64,000 nt of DNA, taken from assembly GCA_947493995.1 (NCBI GenBank), contig CANLTJ010000010.1, positions 22,538 to 86,537 on the forward strand, in the 5' to 3' direction. The stretch is from an uncultured Arachnia sp. (GTDB lineage: Bacteria; Actinomycetota; Actinomycetes; Propionibacteriales; Propionibacteriaceae). This document shows positions 25,966 to 35,912 of this stretch, piece after piece. Made by a program: the position numbers and the translations under genes. Under the pieces are notes generated by a model. It was not told where the DNA came from. It worked only from the letters and a program-made list of their open reading frames with translations, and did no database searches. Every line of letters starts with the position of its first letter. Within the stretch, counting starts at the first letter, position 1.

Positions 25966-28900
25966 TCACAGCAGCATCTCCTCGGTGGCTTCCTGCGGCG
26001 GTGCGGGGGAACTCGACGGCAGATCGAGGGCCCGCAGCTCTCCACCGGCCCACAGCTCCAGCAACAGGTCCGCGCCCGGCAACGGGTGCTCAGCCCGCAC
26101 CACCTGGTGGATGGCGGCGGCGGGCACGGTGGGCACGTTCACCAGCCGGGAGGGGCCAGCGAGCAGCACATCGAAGTCGAACTCCTGGAACAGGTCCATG
26201 ACGATGGCGCGGTTCGCCGAATCCAGTCCATCGAAGGCCTCGTCCAACCACAGCGGCCGAGGGCTCTGATGCATGTCCTCATACAGCGCCGCCAGCGTCG
26301 CCACCAGCGGCAGCATCAGCATCACGACGCGCGCGCCACCGGACATCACCGCGAACGCCTTGGTGGTCAGGGGTGCCCATCGCCCACTTGCTCCGACGCG
26401 GCGCTGCAGCTGGACGTCGAACCACTTGCGGTAGTCCAGCTGCTCGCCCAGTCGTTCCCGCCAGTTCGCATCGCCCTCGGCCTCGGCGGCCCGTTTGGTG
26501 GCCTCCACCAGATCCTTCAGGTACCCGCTGATGCGCGCCGACACCTCTGGATTCGCGAGCGTGGGACCGCTCACCGCCTCGATGAGCCCCTGATGTTCGG
26601 TGAGCGGCACGAGGGAAATGCGCAGGGAGGTGTGAGTGGTGCCGGTGGCATGGTCCGCCAGGATCGTGTTGGTCCGCGCCACCAGCGCCTGCGACTGCCC
26701 GATCCGGTCACGCAGATGCTCCAGGAACGTGGAGCCGAGGAGCTGCTCCAGAGTTTGGCGCACCTTCTCGTCGTAGGACCCCTTGAGTTCGTGCTGGATC
26801 TCCGCGAGCCGGTTCAGGGCAGGTGGGATGCCGTATGTGGCGGCCGAGGCATCAACCCGGACGGAGGCGACGAACAGGCCGCCCTCCTCCTGCAGCTGCA
26901 GGGAGCGGCCACGCGTCTCCAGCTCCATGCGGGTCTCCTCGGCGCGACGCTGCAGCGTGGACACCGTCGAGGAGATGACATCCTGCTGCTGACCCGATTC
27001 CTCCGGCCAGTTGGCGATGGTGACGGCACGTCGTACTTCGGCCACTTGGTCGCGAACGTGCACGATGCCGGAGGACGCCGGCTCGGGCAGTTCCACGTCG
27101 AGTTCGTTCGGGAGGCCGTGGTCCACCAGTCCCCGGAACCGGGCGAATGTGCGATCCCGCTCCGCGATGGCGCGCTCGCGCCGCTCAGCTGTCTCCGCCA
27201 GCTCCTTCTCCGCGCTTCCCACGCTCTTGTTGAGCTCGCCCAGCTCACTCTGGAGGGTGGCGCGGTCCCGCTGTGCGCCCGCGAGCGTCCTCTCCAGGTC
27301 ACTCAGCCGATCCTGGATGTCCCTGTCCTGTGCGTCGATGATGCTCCGCAAACCGGTGAGTGACTCCCGGCTGGCGGCCAGTTCCGCAGCCCTGCGCTCA
27401 TATCTGACCTGCTCACGCTCCAGTTCATCGCCGCGCTCGGCCAGAGAGTCCCGGTCGCGTTTCAGGTCACGGTTGCCGCCGTGCTCGATGTCGAGGCGAC
27501 GCTCGAGGACGGTGAGCTTCTGCTCGGCGCCGTGCAGCTTCTCCCGCAGCGCCTCCAGGTCGCTGCGGCTGCGGGGGAGCGACCAGTCGGTGCAGTACTC
27601 ACCCAGTTCGGCCCACCGAGTGTCCGCCATCACCCGCAGCTCGGCGGCACTGTGGCGGTCCTGCTCCGCCACTTCCCCCAACGCCTCGGCGTTGCGATCC
27701 CGCTCGCGCACGAGCAGGAGGGCTTCGGTGAGTGCCGTATCGGTGGGGCTGCTGTGCATGGCAGCGTTGAGCTGCGTCAGGCGATCCTCCGCGTCCGCCA
27801 TGTCGCTCTCCGCCAGCTCGGCCGAGGCCTCAGCCGCGGTCAGGGCGTCGGCGAGTTCGCTGAGCCGACGTGCGCGCTGGGCCGAGCGGGCGGCCTCGCC
27901 GAGCCATTCGGCGTGCTCGAAGCGGGACGCAGCCATGCCGGTCAGCGAGTGCGCACGCCAGCGACCGTCGAGGGCGACGGCAAGCCCGGTGTCCGGGAGC
28001 TCGTCGTCAGCAAGGGCAACCTCGCCGAGGAAGTTCTCCACCACTCGCCTGAGCTGACCTGAGTTGTTGGCGGGCTGAAGAACCTCCAGCAGGGAGCGGG
28101 ACGGAGCAGCGGTCCCGGTCGGCGTCAGCACCGTGTCGAAGCCGTCGCGATTCCGTCGGTGAAGCCCGTCGACGTTGACCCAGGCATCGAGGAACCCGGC
28201 GGCTGCAAGCGCTGCCTCCACGCGCGCCAACTGGTGGGTTGACACGCTCTCGCGCGGATCGACCAGTGCCCACAGCGGAGCACCCTGATCCTCGTCGCGG
28301 TATGGACGGGTGCGGCGCATCCACGTGGCAGGTTCGGTCATCTGCGGGGTGGGAGCCGCTTTCAACTCGGCAATGGCGTCGCTGAGTGCACGCGCCTCCT
28401 GACGGGCGGAGCGACTCCGCTGCAGGGCATCGGAACGGGCCTGTAAGAGGGGTGCCTGCGCTGGCTGGAACCACCGCGCACGCAGGTCTTCGCGGAGCAC
28501 GACGCGCTGCTCGGTCTCCTCAGGGGAGCGGGGCAGGCCTTCCACGAGCGCATCGAGTAGCGCATCATCGACGGGGCTCGGCGCGTGCGCGGCCCAGTTG
28601 AGCAGGTCTTCGGACAGTCGTGTGCGCCTCTCCTCCGCCTCCCTCCACGCCGCGCCTGCGAGTGTGCGGGCCGCCTCGGCCTGGTCTGCGCTGCGTGCTG
28701 CCTGCTCCTCCGCGCTGTCCGCAGCGGACGCGGCCTTCGCAACAGCACTCTCCAGAGTGAGGGCCTGCGACGTTCGGGAGCGGCGATCATGCAGACGTTG
28801 CCGCACATCGGGAACATCCAACTCGCGAGAGGTATGAATTCCGATCGCCTGGAGATCGGCATTCAGCGCCGTCCGGGCACGCGTCGCGTCCTCCTGGGCG

Positions 28901-30135
28901 CGGACGAGTTGCTGTTCACTGTCGACGACGCGCTGACGTGCGGCGGATTCCCGTTCCCGCAGGTGCGCAACTCGATCCTCCTGCTCGCCGAGACTGGCCG
29001 CGAGGCGTTCGGTCTCCGCCTCCAGTTCCGAGACCCGTTGCAGACGCTGGGCCGCGTCCCGGTACTCGACGGAGTCCTTCAATTCCTCACGCGTCCGGGA
29101 CGTCGCGCCGATGATGCCGTCAAGCTCCCTGATCCGAGCGTTGCAGTCGGCGAGACGTTCTTCACACTCCGTCAGTGCGTCGTGGGCGGCGCGTTCGTCG
29201 CGAGTCACGCGGTCAAACTCTGTCCGCGCTTCGGCGGCCATGTCCGCACGATGGCGCAACTGGGCCCGCACCCACGGCAACCATCCACGGGCACGGAAGG
29301 TCTTCAGGGCGGCGGTGGCCTTGTCGACGGCGTCGAGATCGCGCTGGATCTGCTCCACCTGGTCCCAACCGCTGGCCAGGGCATCGACCTCGCTGCGCTC
29401 CAACTCCGGTAGCGAATCCCGCAGGAACCCCTGCACCGTCGGGATGTGCAACTGTTCGCCGAGCTTGGGGGTACGTGTGAGCCGCAGGAGCTTGCCGGTG
29501 GCCTCGAGGCGCTCCTCGCCGGTTCCCAGCAGGTACTGCGCCACGTGCCGACGATACGAACTCGCATTCGGATGGGCCACCAGTTCCGAGGTTGCCAGCT
29601 CCTTCGGTGAGGTCACGACACGGTTCTCCGAAAGGTTCACTCCCGAGCGCACCCGGCCCTGACCGTGGAGGGTGCACCACGTCGGCTTCACCTGGCTCGT
29701 GGCGCTGGGGGCGTCGGCGAACAGGAGGCAGGTGTAGAACTCGGGCCCGGAGGCGCGCACGATGCCGTACTCGACCCACAGCCAGCCGCGGCTGCGCGAT
29801 GCGTTGAGGGGGCGACGGTCACCGTCGGTGTCGGTGGGCACCACATAGTAGGCGAACCGCTTGCCGGAGCGCCCGAGGGTGTCGATGTTGCTCTGGTCCG
29901 TGCTGCCAAGCCAGGGGATCAGGGTGGTCAGCGCCATCAGCGTCGACTTGCCCGTCTCGTTGCCGCCCATCAGCTGTGCCCAGCCGCCCGCGTACCAGTA
30001 CTCGGCCACCTCGAACTCCCACAGGTTCACCACCCCGGCGCGCAGCACCTGCCAGCGGTCCGCGCGGGTGGGCGACGGGAGGCCACCGCTGGTGGCGGCT
30101 TCCCGCCAGTCCCGCATGGCGGCTGTGGTGGTCAT
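25966..30135 (-). CDS. jetC: Wadjet type II JetC (TIGR02680, SMC/MukB-like ATPase)
   Basis: 1389 residues. Walker A GGNETGKST lies at residues ~57-65. Long heptad-rich coiled coils occupy roughly 220-1100, interrupted by a hinge-like globular part. The C-terminal head has an SGGARVVMLMLPL signature near 1263 and Walker B LWLDEAFDGLD near 1295. TIGR02680 proteins are the motor of type II Wadjet, a condensin-like complex that extrudes plasmid DNA. The ATG overlaps the jetB stop (ATGA). Confidence 0.93.
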   Translation of the reverse strand: MTTTAAMRDWREAATSGGLPSPTRADRWQVLRAGVVNLWEFEVAEYWYAGGWAQLMGGNETGKSTLMALTTLIPWLGSTDQSNIDTLGRSGKRFAYYVVPTDTDGDRRPLNASRSRGWLWVEYGIVRASGPEFYTCLLFADAPSATSQVKPTWCTLHGQGRVRSGVNLSENRVVTSPKELATSELVAHPNASSYRRHVAQYLLGTGEERLEATGKLLRLTRTPKLGEQLHIPTVQGFLRDSLPELERSEVDALASGWDQVEQIQRDLDAVDKATAALKTFRARGWLPWVRAQLRHRADMAAEARTEFDRVTRDERAAHDALTECEERLADCNARIRELDGIIGATSRTREELKDSVEYRDAAQRLQRVSELEAETERLAASLGEQEDRVAHLRERESAARQRVVDSEQQLVRAQEDATRARTALNADLQAIGIHTSRELDVPDVRQRLHDRRSRTSQALTLESAVAKAASAADSAEEQAARSADQAEAARTLAGAAWREAEERRTRLSEDLLNWAAHAPSPVDDALLDALVEGLPRSPEETEQRVVLREDLRARWFQPAQAPLLQARSDALQRSRSARQEARALSDAIAELKAAPTPQMTEPATWMRRTRPYRDEDQGAPLWALVDPRESVSTHQLARVEAALAAAGFLDAWVNVDGLHRRNRDGFDTVLTPTGTAAPSRSLLEVLQPANNSGQLRRVVENFLGEVALADDELPDTGLAVALDGRWRAHSLTGMAASRFEHAEWLGEAARSAQRARRLSELADALTAAEASAELAESDMADAEDRLTQLNAAMHSSPTDTALTEALLLVRERDRNAEALGEVAEQDRHSAAELRVMADTRWAELGEYCTDWSLPRSRSDLEALREKLHGAEQKLTVLERRLDIEHGGNRDLKRDRDSLAERGDELEREQVRYERRAAELAASRESLTGLRSIIDAQDRDIQDRLSDLERTLAGAQRDRATLQSELGELNKSVGSAEKELAETAERRERAIAERDRTFARFRGLVDHGLPNELDVELPEPASSGIVHVRDQVAEVRRAVTIANWPEESGQQQDVISSTVSTLQRRAEETRMELETRGRSLQLQEEGGLFVASVRVDASAATYGIPPALNRLAEIQHELKGSYDEKVRQTLEQLLGSTFLEHLRDRIGQSQALVARTNTILADHATGTTHTSLRISLVPLTEHQGLIEAVSGPTLANPEVSARISGYLKDLVEATKRAAEAEGDANWRERLGEQLDYRKWFDVQLQRRVGASGRWAPLTTKAFAVMSGGARVVMLMLPLVATLAALYEDMHQSPRPLWLDEAFDGLDSANRAIVMDLFQEFDFDVLLAGPSRLVNVPTVPAAAIHQVVRAEHPLPGADLLLELWAGGELRALDLPSSSPAPPQEATEEMLL

Positions 30136-31316
30136 GGTGTCTCCTCGAAGAGGCTCACGGGCGGCTCCGCGAGGGTGGTGGCGGATGTGAGTTCTGCGTC
30201 ACGGTACCGGGCAGCGGCCGGCGTCAACACCCAGTCCCCGGTCGGCAGCACCTCCAGCAAGCCAGCCTCCACCAACTTGTCCTGGGCGCGCTGCCGCAGG
30301 GCGGCCGGTGACTCCTGCAGAGCGACGGTCAGCTGGGCTCCCCGATGCGTGTGCAGATTTCCTGCTGCGTCGTCCACCTCGTGGGATGGGCAGAGCCGAT
30401 ACCCGGAGAGCTCTGTGGCCCGGCCAAGCGGCACGAGCGCATCGAGCATGGCGAGCGCCACCCAGGCGTCGGCGGTGGTGTCCGGGAAGGCGATGTTGGA
30501 GGCGCGGGCGAACTCGTTGTCATCGTTCAGAATGAGGATCCAGGCGTCGGAGCGCACCTCCACCGTGCCGCCCGTCATGTCCTCCACACGATCCACCAGC
30601 TGGTTGCGCTGCCGTGACAGATACGCCTGGTCCTCCTCCGACAGCAGGCCCGGGTACAGCGCATGAGTCTCCAGCACCTGCCGCAGTATCCGCTGGGACC
30701 GCGTTGCGGTGGGATCCGACGGCCGGGGGCTCAGCGCCAGCTCGACGTTGCGGGTGTCCACCAGCTGGACCAGCGCGTCGCGATGGATGAGGTAGCCGCC
30801 CCCGATACCGATTCCCTGCTGGTCCCAGCTCGTGAGGATCTCTTCGGTGAGGACCCGGCTCTCAAGGACGCCGTGGTCCTGCAGCAGGCGGACGCCGTCC
30901 ACCAGCGACCTCCGGTGCGCCCTGATCTCAGGATCGTAGGGGAGCAGATCGTGCACGGCGACGAACTGGCGGACCGCGTCGGAGAGATCCTGCAGGGTGA
31001 TGGAATCGACCCGTTGATCCTCCAGTGCCGCGGCGCTCGCCAGAGCCAGGACGCGAGGTCGCCGGGGTGGCGGGTGTCCGTGGGGCATGGCGACGGTGCC
31101 GTCCAGCGGGACCCTGCGGAGACGGTATGTCTGGTCGACGCGCACCAGGTGGTACCCGAGCCGTTCGGACCATGTGCTCAGGTCGCCCTCGTGTCGCACG
31201 ACCAGAGGGAACAGGCGCGGTGTCGCCCAGGGAGTCACCTGCGGGTGCTGCAGCAGACCGACGAACGCGGCCTGCCTGCCCTCGGTGTCGGTGCGAGAGA
31301 AGGCGCCCATGCTCAT
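30132..31316 (-). CDS. jetB: Wadjet type II JetB (TIGR02678/DUF2398, MukE-like)
   Basis: 394 residues. It begins with RQAAFVGLLQHPQVTPW and contains the FPLVVRHEGDLSTWSERLGY and TYRLRRVP segments typical of TIGR02678. Several winged-helix-like stretches follow. In Wadjet complexes this subunit is the MukE-like kite protein that bridges JetA and the JetC heads. Start and stop codons overlap those of jetC and jetA respectively, which ensures balanced translation. Confidence 0.9.
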   Translation of the reverse strand: MSMGAFSRTDTEGRQAAFVGLLQHPQVTPWATPRLFPLVVRHEGDLSTWSERLGYHLVRVDQTYRLRRVPLDGTVAMPHGHPPPRRPRVLALASAAALEDQRVDSITLQDLSDAVRQFVAVHDLLPYDPEIRAHRRSLVDGVRLLQDHGVLESRVLTEEILTSWDQQGIGIGGGYLIHRDALVQLVDTRNVELALSPRPSDPTATRSQRILRQVLETHALYPGLLSEEDQAYLSRQRNQLVDRVEDMTGGTVEVRSDAWILILNDDNEFARASNIAFPDTTADAWVALAMLDALVPLGRATELSGYRLCPSHEVDDAAGNLHTHRGAQLTVALQESPAALRQRAQDKLVEAGLLEVLPTGDWVLTPAAARYRDAELTSATTLAEPPVSLFEETP

Positions 31317-32845
31317 CGGCTGATCACCACCGACGCGTCGGCCACGGCCAGCCGGCCTTCGGGGGTCTCGATGACAGCGGTGTCCGGGCTGGGCGGGGGC
31401 TGGATCTCCATCGTGAGGCGCCCGTCCTGGCTCGTTCCGGTCCGCGTGCCGTCCCGGACAGGTGCTGCGCGGGCGGCGCTCAGCAGCGAGAGGAATATCT
31501 CCGACTCGTCGTCACCGAGCGGTTCCCAGGACGAGAGGCGGGTGCCGGATCGTTCGATCAGGGCTGATTCGGCATCGACGAGCCGGGCGCGTCGGCGGGC
31601 GGCCTCCTGCCGGGCCCGCGCACGCTGCCCCGAGGTGTCGGGCATGCGGCTCGCGCCCCCGGAGAGGGAGCGTTGGCCCAGCTGGCGCAGCCGTCGCGAC
31701 ACCTCGGCGGGTTGGCTGTCCCAGATCGACGTACGCGCCGGCTGGGCCACGGCGGGTGACTCGAGACGGAGGTGCGACGATCGGTAGAGCCCTGTGGCGG
31801 CGCCCCAGATCCGGTCCGCCTCCAGATCGGTGGGGGCGTCGTCGATGGCGCGCGCGAGCCGCAACAACTCCGCCCGTCGCGACACCGTGCCGCCCACGGC
31901 CAGCAGGGTGCGGTGGCTGCGCAGGACCGGTGCCACGGCGTCGCGCATCTGTCGACGAAGCCTGCCCGCCTGCGGTGTGGGGCCGTCGAACCAGGTGGTC
32001 AGTGTTGCGACGGACTGCCGGAGCTCGTCGACGGTCTCGGTCACCGCGTGCTCGGGAGCCGATGCCTGCACACGGGCCAGCGCCAACGCGCGCCAGGTTG
32101 TCTCCGACAGCGACCGCAGTTCGGGGAGCCGACGCCGGATGGTGCTGCTGTTGGCGTCGATCCCGGCGCCCCACGCCTCCACATAGGCCAGGATCGTCTC
32201 CAGCATGCGGTGGACTTTCTCCTCGTCGGGTGTGCCGCCGAGGGCCGTGGCGAGCCGGGCCTGCCAGTCCGATGCAGCCCGCGCCATGGATTCCAGGGTG
32301 GTCTGGACCTGCGAGTACGCCGTCGACGCCGCGTCGTGGTCCCCAGCGGAGATGCCGGTGAGTGTCGCCTCGATCCGTTCCGCGAGGGTGGCGGCCGCCA
32401 TCAGCACCGCGCTGGAGCCCGGCCCGCTCGCCAGCTCCATCTCGCGCACCGCCTTGTGGAGGAGGGCGCCGGTCTCGGTGAGTTGGTAGCGGGAACGGTT
32501 GCGCAGGAACTCGGCCTCGGTGTCGGCCCGGTCCTGCCACTCGTGGCAGGTGCCCCAGGACACCAGCTGACGCAGACGGGCGTCCACGTTCATGTCCGAG
32601 AGGAGATGATCGGCCCGGTCCTCGGGGAGCCGTCCGCGCACGAGCGCAAGGAGGTCGTCGTGCGCGACGCCGGTGAGGGACTGGTCGAGCTCATCGGCGA
32701 GCACGTCGATGATCAGTCGGTACTGCTTCGCGTTGGAGGAGGTGAGGTAGTTGGCAGCCTGGATGGCGCCCGGTAGCGACAGCAGCGCCCACGCATCCGG
32801 GATCGGTGCTTCATCGGCGGACAGCTGTGCCCCGCTCTCGCTCAC
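31313..32845 (-). CDS. jetA: Wadjet type II JetA (TIGR02677/DUF2397, kleisin-like)
   Basis: 510 residues. I place the start at the GTG at 32845, because GGAGG lies six bases upstream; a TTG at 32851 has no spacing. The N-terminal ANYLTSSNAKQYRLIIDVL and the RLRQLVSWGTC segment fit TIGR02677. A long helical middle and an Arg-rich tail follow (RARARQEAARRRAR). JetA acts as the kleisin that closes the JetC ring. It is the first gene of the operon, with a 144-bp upstream region that must hold its promoter. Confidence 0.9.
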   Translation of the reverse strand: MSESGAQLSADEAPIPDAWALLSLPGAIQAANYLTSSNAKQYRLIIDVLADELDQSLTGVAHDDLLALVRGRLPEDRADHLLSDMNVDARLRQLVSWGTCHEWQDRADTEAEFLRNRSRYQLTETGALLHKAVREMELASGPGSSAVLMAAATLAERIEATLTGISAGDHDAASTAYSQVQTTLESMARAASDWQARLATALGGTPDEEKVHRMLETILAYVEAWGAGIDANSSTIRRRLPELRSLSETTWRALALARVQASAPEHAVTETVDELRQSVATLTTWFDGPTPQAGRLRRQMRDAVAPVLRSHRTLLAVGGTVSRRAELLRLARAIDDAPTDLEADRIWGAATGLYRSSHLRLESPAVAQPARTSIWDSQPAEVSRRLRQLGQRSLSGGASRMPDTSGQRARARQEAARRRARLVDAESALIERSGTRLSSWEPLGDDESEIFLSLLSAARAAPVRDGTRTGTSQDGRLTMEIQPPPSPDTAVIETPEGRLAVADASVVISR

Positions 32846-32989
32846 ACTCAACCTCCGGGGGAATTCGTGACTCCAAACGCTAGCCCATCGTCCTCGACGG
32901 CGGCGAGCGTGGACCTCGGAGAGGACGGCGACGCAGTCCGTCCACTCACGCGCTGCCGTTCCTACGGACGGCTCACGGCGACCCCGAAA

Positions 32990-33442
32990 TCACGACAGCT
33001 CCTCGGCAGAAGAGGAGGAGAGCACGGTGTAGGCCGTCTCCGAGGAGTCGCGGAGGAACTGGCGGCATCGCTGCGCCTCGTGGTCCTCGTCGATCCGGCT
33101 CGCCGCCTGGCTGAGCGCCCACAGAGCCCGAAGGAAACCACGATTGGGCTCGTGCTCCCACGGCACCTGCCCGCTTCCCTTCCAGCCGCTGCGACGCAGA
33201 ACGTCCAAACCCCGGTGGTAGCCGGTGCGGGCGTAGGCATAGGCGGCGATGCTGGAGCCGAGATCGTCGGAGCGGAGACAGCCCTCGGCGAGGAGCGCCC
33301 AGCAGAGCGAGGACTCGGGATGTCGCTGCACCACGCCAAGGAAACCCTCCCGGCCGCTCTCCTGGATCTCGGCCAGGGCCGGATCCTCGGGCAGGTGCAC
33401 GACGACGTCGGAGGCCATCAGGTTCGGGTGGGTTGCGTCCAT
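32990..33442 (-). CDS. DUF3151 family protein
   Basis: 150 residues. The family signature is very clear: SSLCWALLAEGCL, then AYAYARTGYHRGLDVLRRSG, WKGSGQVPWEHEPNRGFLRALWAL, and a final Glu/Arg-rich helix. DUF3151 is a conserved actinobacterial protein of unknown function, probably all-helical and cytoplasmic. It lies between the Wadjet operon and the dha operon, all on the same strand, with its own ATG at 33442. Confidence 0.92.
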   Translation of the reverse strand: MDATHPNLMASDVVVHLPEDPALAEIQESGREGFLGVVQRHPESSLCWALLAEGCLRSDDLGSSIAAYAYARTGYHRGLDVLRRSGWKGSGQVPWEHEPNRGFLRALWALSQAASRIDEDHEAQRCRQFLRDSSETAYTVLSSSSAEELS

Positions 33443-33500
33443 GGCTCCAGAGTAGTGGTGGATTCTGACGGGAACGGCACGGACGGGCTCGCGCGGCGCG

Positions 33501-35912
33501 TCACGTGAGTGCCTTCGCAGCCGCTCTCCGGGCGGCGTGCGCGGACACGGCCGCGGTGGCTGCCCTCGCTGCTTCGCGGCACTGCTCGATGGTCACACCG
33601 GAGAGCGCGTCGGCCACCCCCCGAAGGACCCGGGGACTCATCGACAGGCTGGTGACGCCCATCCCGATGAGTACAGGTGCCAGAGCCGGGTCGCTCGCCG
33701 CCTCCCCACACACCCCCACGGGTTTGCCCGCGGTTCGGCCCGCCTCCCCGACGCTTCGGAGGAGGCGCAGGACTCCGGGCTGCCACGCGTCCTGGAGGTC
33801 ACCGAGCCCCACGGCCTGCCGGTCCACGGCCATCGCGTACTGGGTCAGGTCGTTGGTACCGACGCTGACGAAGTCCACCTCGGAAAGGATCTCGGCGCTC
33901 TGCAGGGCTGCCGAGGGTGTCTCGATCATGACGCCCACGGTTTCCACGCCACAGCCGCGAGCCAGGGCTGCGAACTCCCGCGCCTCCTCCGCCGTGGAGA
34001 TCATCGGGGCCATGACCCAGACCGCGGCCGAGCAGTCCGAACTGGCTTCCACGATGGCGCGGAGTTGCCTCTCCAGCATGTCGGGATGGGTGCGGGCGGT
34101 GCGGTAGCCACGAATGCCCAGGGCGGGGTTGGGTTCGTCGGGCATCGGCAGGAATGCCATGGGTTTGTCGCTGCCGGCGTCGAGCGTGCGCACCACCACG
34201 CGCGCGTCGGGGAACGAACGGACGGCGTCGGCGTAGGACTGCACCTGTTCCCGGATGGAGGGCTCACCACCACGGTCGAGGAAGCAGAACTCGGTACGGA
34301 ACAGGCCGATGCCCTCGGCCCCGGCTGCGGCTGCGGACTGGGCGTCGCCGCTGGAGCCGACGTTGGCCAGCAACGAGACGTGGAGCCCATCGGCCGTGGT
34401 GCCGGGAGCGGTGAGCGGTTCCATGGGTGGGCGACTGGTTCGAGCGGTGGCGCGCTCTTCGTCGTTGGGCTCCACGATCACTTCGCCGACGTTCCCGTCC
34501 ACCAGGATCACCGTCCCGTCGGCGATGTCGAGTGCCTGTGTGCATCCCACGACGGCCGGAATTCCCATGCCGCGCGCCAGGATGGACGTGTGGGACGTGG
34601 GTCCGCCCTCTGCTGTGACGATGGCCAGGCACGTCTCCCCATTGAGCGTCGCCGTCTCCGACGGAGCGAGGTCGCGAGCCACCAGGATGAACGGGTGCCC
34701 GGGATCGACAACCCCCGGCAGGGGGATGCCCAGCAGGCGGCTGACGACGCGGTCCCTGATGTCGGTGAGGTCGACGGCTCTCTCCGCCAGCAGTCCGCCA
34801 GCATCCTTCATCGTCTGCGCGACGCTGTTGGCGGCTCGCCAGAAGGCGCTCGCGGAGTCCATGCCCTGATTCCGGATCACATCGACGGCAGCGTCCCTGA
34901 GGGTGGGATCGCCCACCAGGCCCGCGGTTGCGCGCAGGATGTCCGCCGCCTGCGGGGGGCAGTGCTCTGCGCGGTCCCGGTAGTCGGCGATGACCGATTC
35001 GAGGGCCCCCGCGAGGCGCTCGACCTCCACCTCGATCTCCTGACCCGTGACTTCAGGTGCCTCAAGGGGTGCGGACATGCGGGCGGTCACCTTGTGCACC
35101 GGCCCGATCACCCTCCCGGGGCTGACGCCCAGCGGAGAGGAAGGAGCCGACGCGCCCGGCTGTGGCTCGGAACGGGTCTCGCCGAATCCCTCCTCCACCA
35201 ATGCGACGATTTCCTGCACGGCTGCCTCGGCTTCGCTGCCGCGCGCCTCGATGCGTAGGACATCGCCGTGGCGGGCATCCAGAGTGGCAAGGCCGATGGG
35301 TGACGTGGCCGGGGCGAAGCCACCCCGGGGATGCAGGACGCGAATCTGGGCGTCGAAGCCGGAAGCGGCGCCTGCCAGCATGGCGGCGGGGCGGGCATGG
35401 AGGCCCGCCAGGTTGGGCAGTGTCACCTCGGCGGAGCTGTCCGGGCTCCAATCGTCAGCCTTGTCGTCGGCTGCTGGCTGTGGCGGTGCGGAGTCGTTCT
35501 CGCCCAGAGCTTGCAGCTTGGGATGGAGGGCTCGTACTGCCTCGTTCGCGACGTCGTCGAGCGCGGCGCCACCGGCAGCCATGACCGCGGCCGCGATCAG
35601 TCCCTCCACGAACGGCGCCGCAACCACACGATGGTCGGGAGCCGTGTCGTCGAGGAGTTCGACGGCCATCTCCGTGCTCATCAGTGCAGAGCCCAGGTCC
35701 ATCAGCACCACGACGCCCGCACCCGCATCGGCTTCCAGCATGGCATCCATCACGGCGGTGGCGTCGGTTCCGAGCCCACCGTCGGGCATGCCAGCCGCCA
35801 CGGAGATGGGGGGCGCTGAGTCCGCCACCATCTGCATGGCGAGTTCGACGGCCGCGTCGGCGAGGGCACGACTGTGCGAGACGACCACCAGCCCCACTAG
35901 CGACACCGTCAC
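33501..35912 (-). CDS. dhaM: DhaM-HPr-Enzyme I fusion (PTS phosphoryl donor for dihydroxyacetone kinase)
   Basis: 803 residues in three phosphotransfer units. Residues 1-135 are the EIIA-mannose-like DhaM domain, with the phosphorylatable His13 in VVSHSRALA. Residues ~162-248 are HPr, with His172 in AGLHARPAAM. Residues ~262-800 are Enzyme I, with His441 in GGPTSHTSILARG and the C-terminal active-site Cys in GVCGEAASD. The chain passes phosphate from PEP through EI, HPr and DhaM to DhaL-bound ADP. It starts at GTG overlapping the dhaL stop (GTGA). E. coli DhaM has the same order with a shortened EI; here EI looks full length. Confidence 0.93.
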   Translation of the reverse strand: MTVSLVGLVVVSHSRALADAAVELAMQMVADSAPPISVAAGMPDGGLGTDATAVMDAMLEADAGAGVVVLMDLGSALMSTEMAVELLDDTAPDHRVVAAPFVEGLIAAAVMAAGGAALDDVANEAVRALHPKLQALGENDSAPPQPAADDKADDWSPDSSAEVTLPNLAGLHARPAAMLAGAASGFDAQIRVLHPRGGFAPATSPIGLATLDARHGDVLRIEARGSEAEAAVQEIVALVEEGFGETRSEPQPGASAPSSPLGVSPGRVIGPVHKVTARMSAPLEAPEVTGQEIEVEVERLAGALESVIADYRDRAEHCPPQAADILRATAGLVGDPTLRDAAVDVIRNQGMDSASAFWRAANSVAQTMKDAGGLLAERAVDLTDIRDRVVSRLLGIPLPGVVDPGHPFILVARDLAPSETATLNGETCLAIVTAEGGPTSHTSILARGMGIPAVVGCTQALDIADGTVILVDGNVGEVIVEPNDEERATARTSRPPMEPLTAPGTTADGLHVSLLANVGSSGDAQSAAAAGAEGIGLFRTEFCFLDRGGEPSIREQVQSYADAVRSFPDARVVVRTLDAGSDKPMAFLPMPDEPNPALGIRGYRTARTHPDMLERQLRAIVEASSDCSAAVWVMAPMISTAEEAREFAALARGCGVETVGVMIETPSAALQSAEILSEVDFVSVGTNDLTQYAMAVDRQAVGLGDLQDAWQPGVLRLLRSVGEAGRTAGKPVGVCGEAASDPALAPVLIGMGVTSLSMSPRVLRGVADALSGVTIEQCREAARAATAAVSAHAARRAAAKALT

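Noticed and set aside
25739..26053. Small ORF filling the jetC-jetD gap
   Set aside because: It overlaps the jetC 3' end, has no motif and low-complexity Arg/Ala content. No extra Wadjet subunit is expected there.
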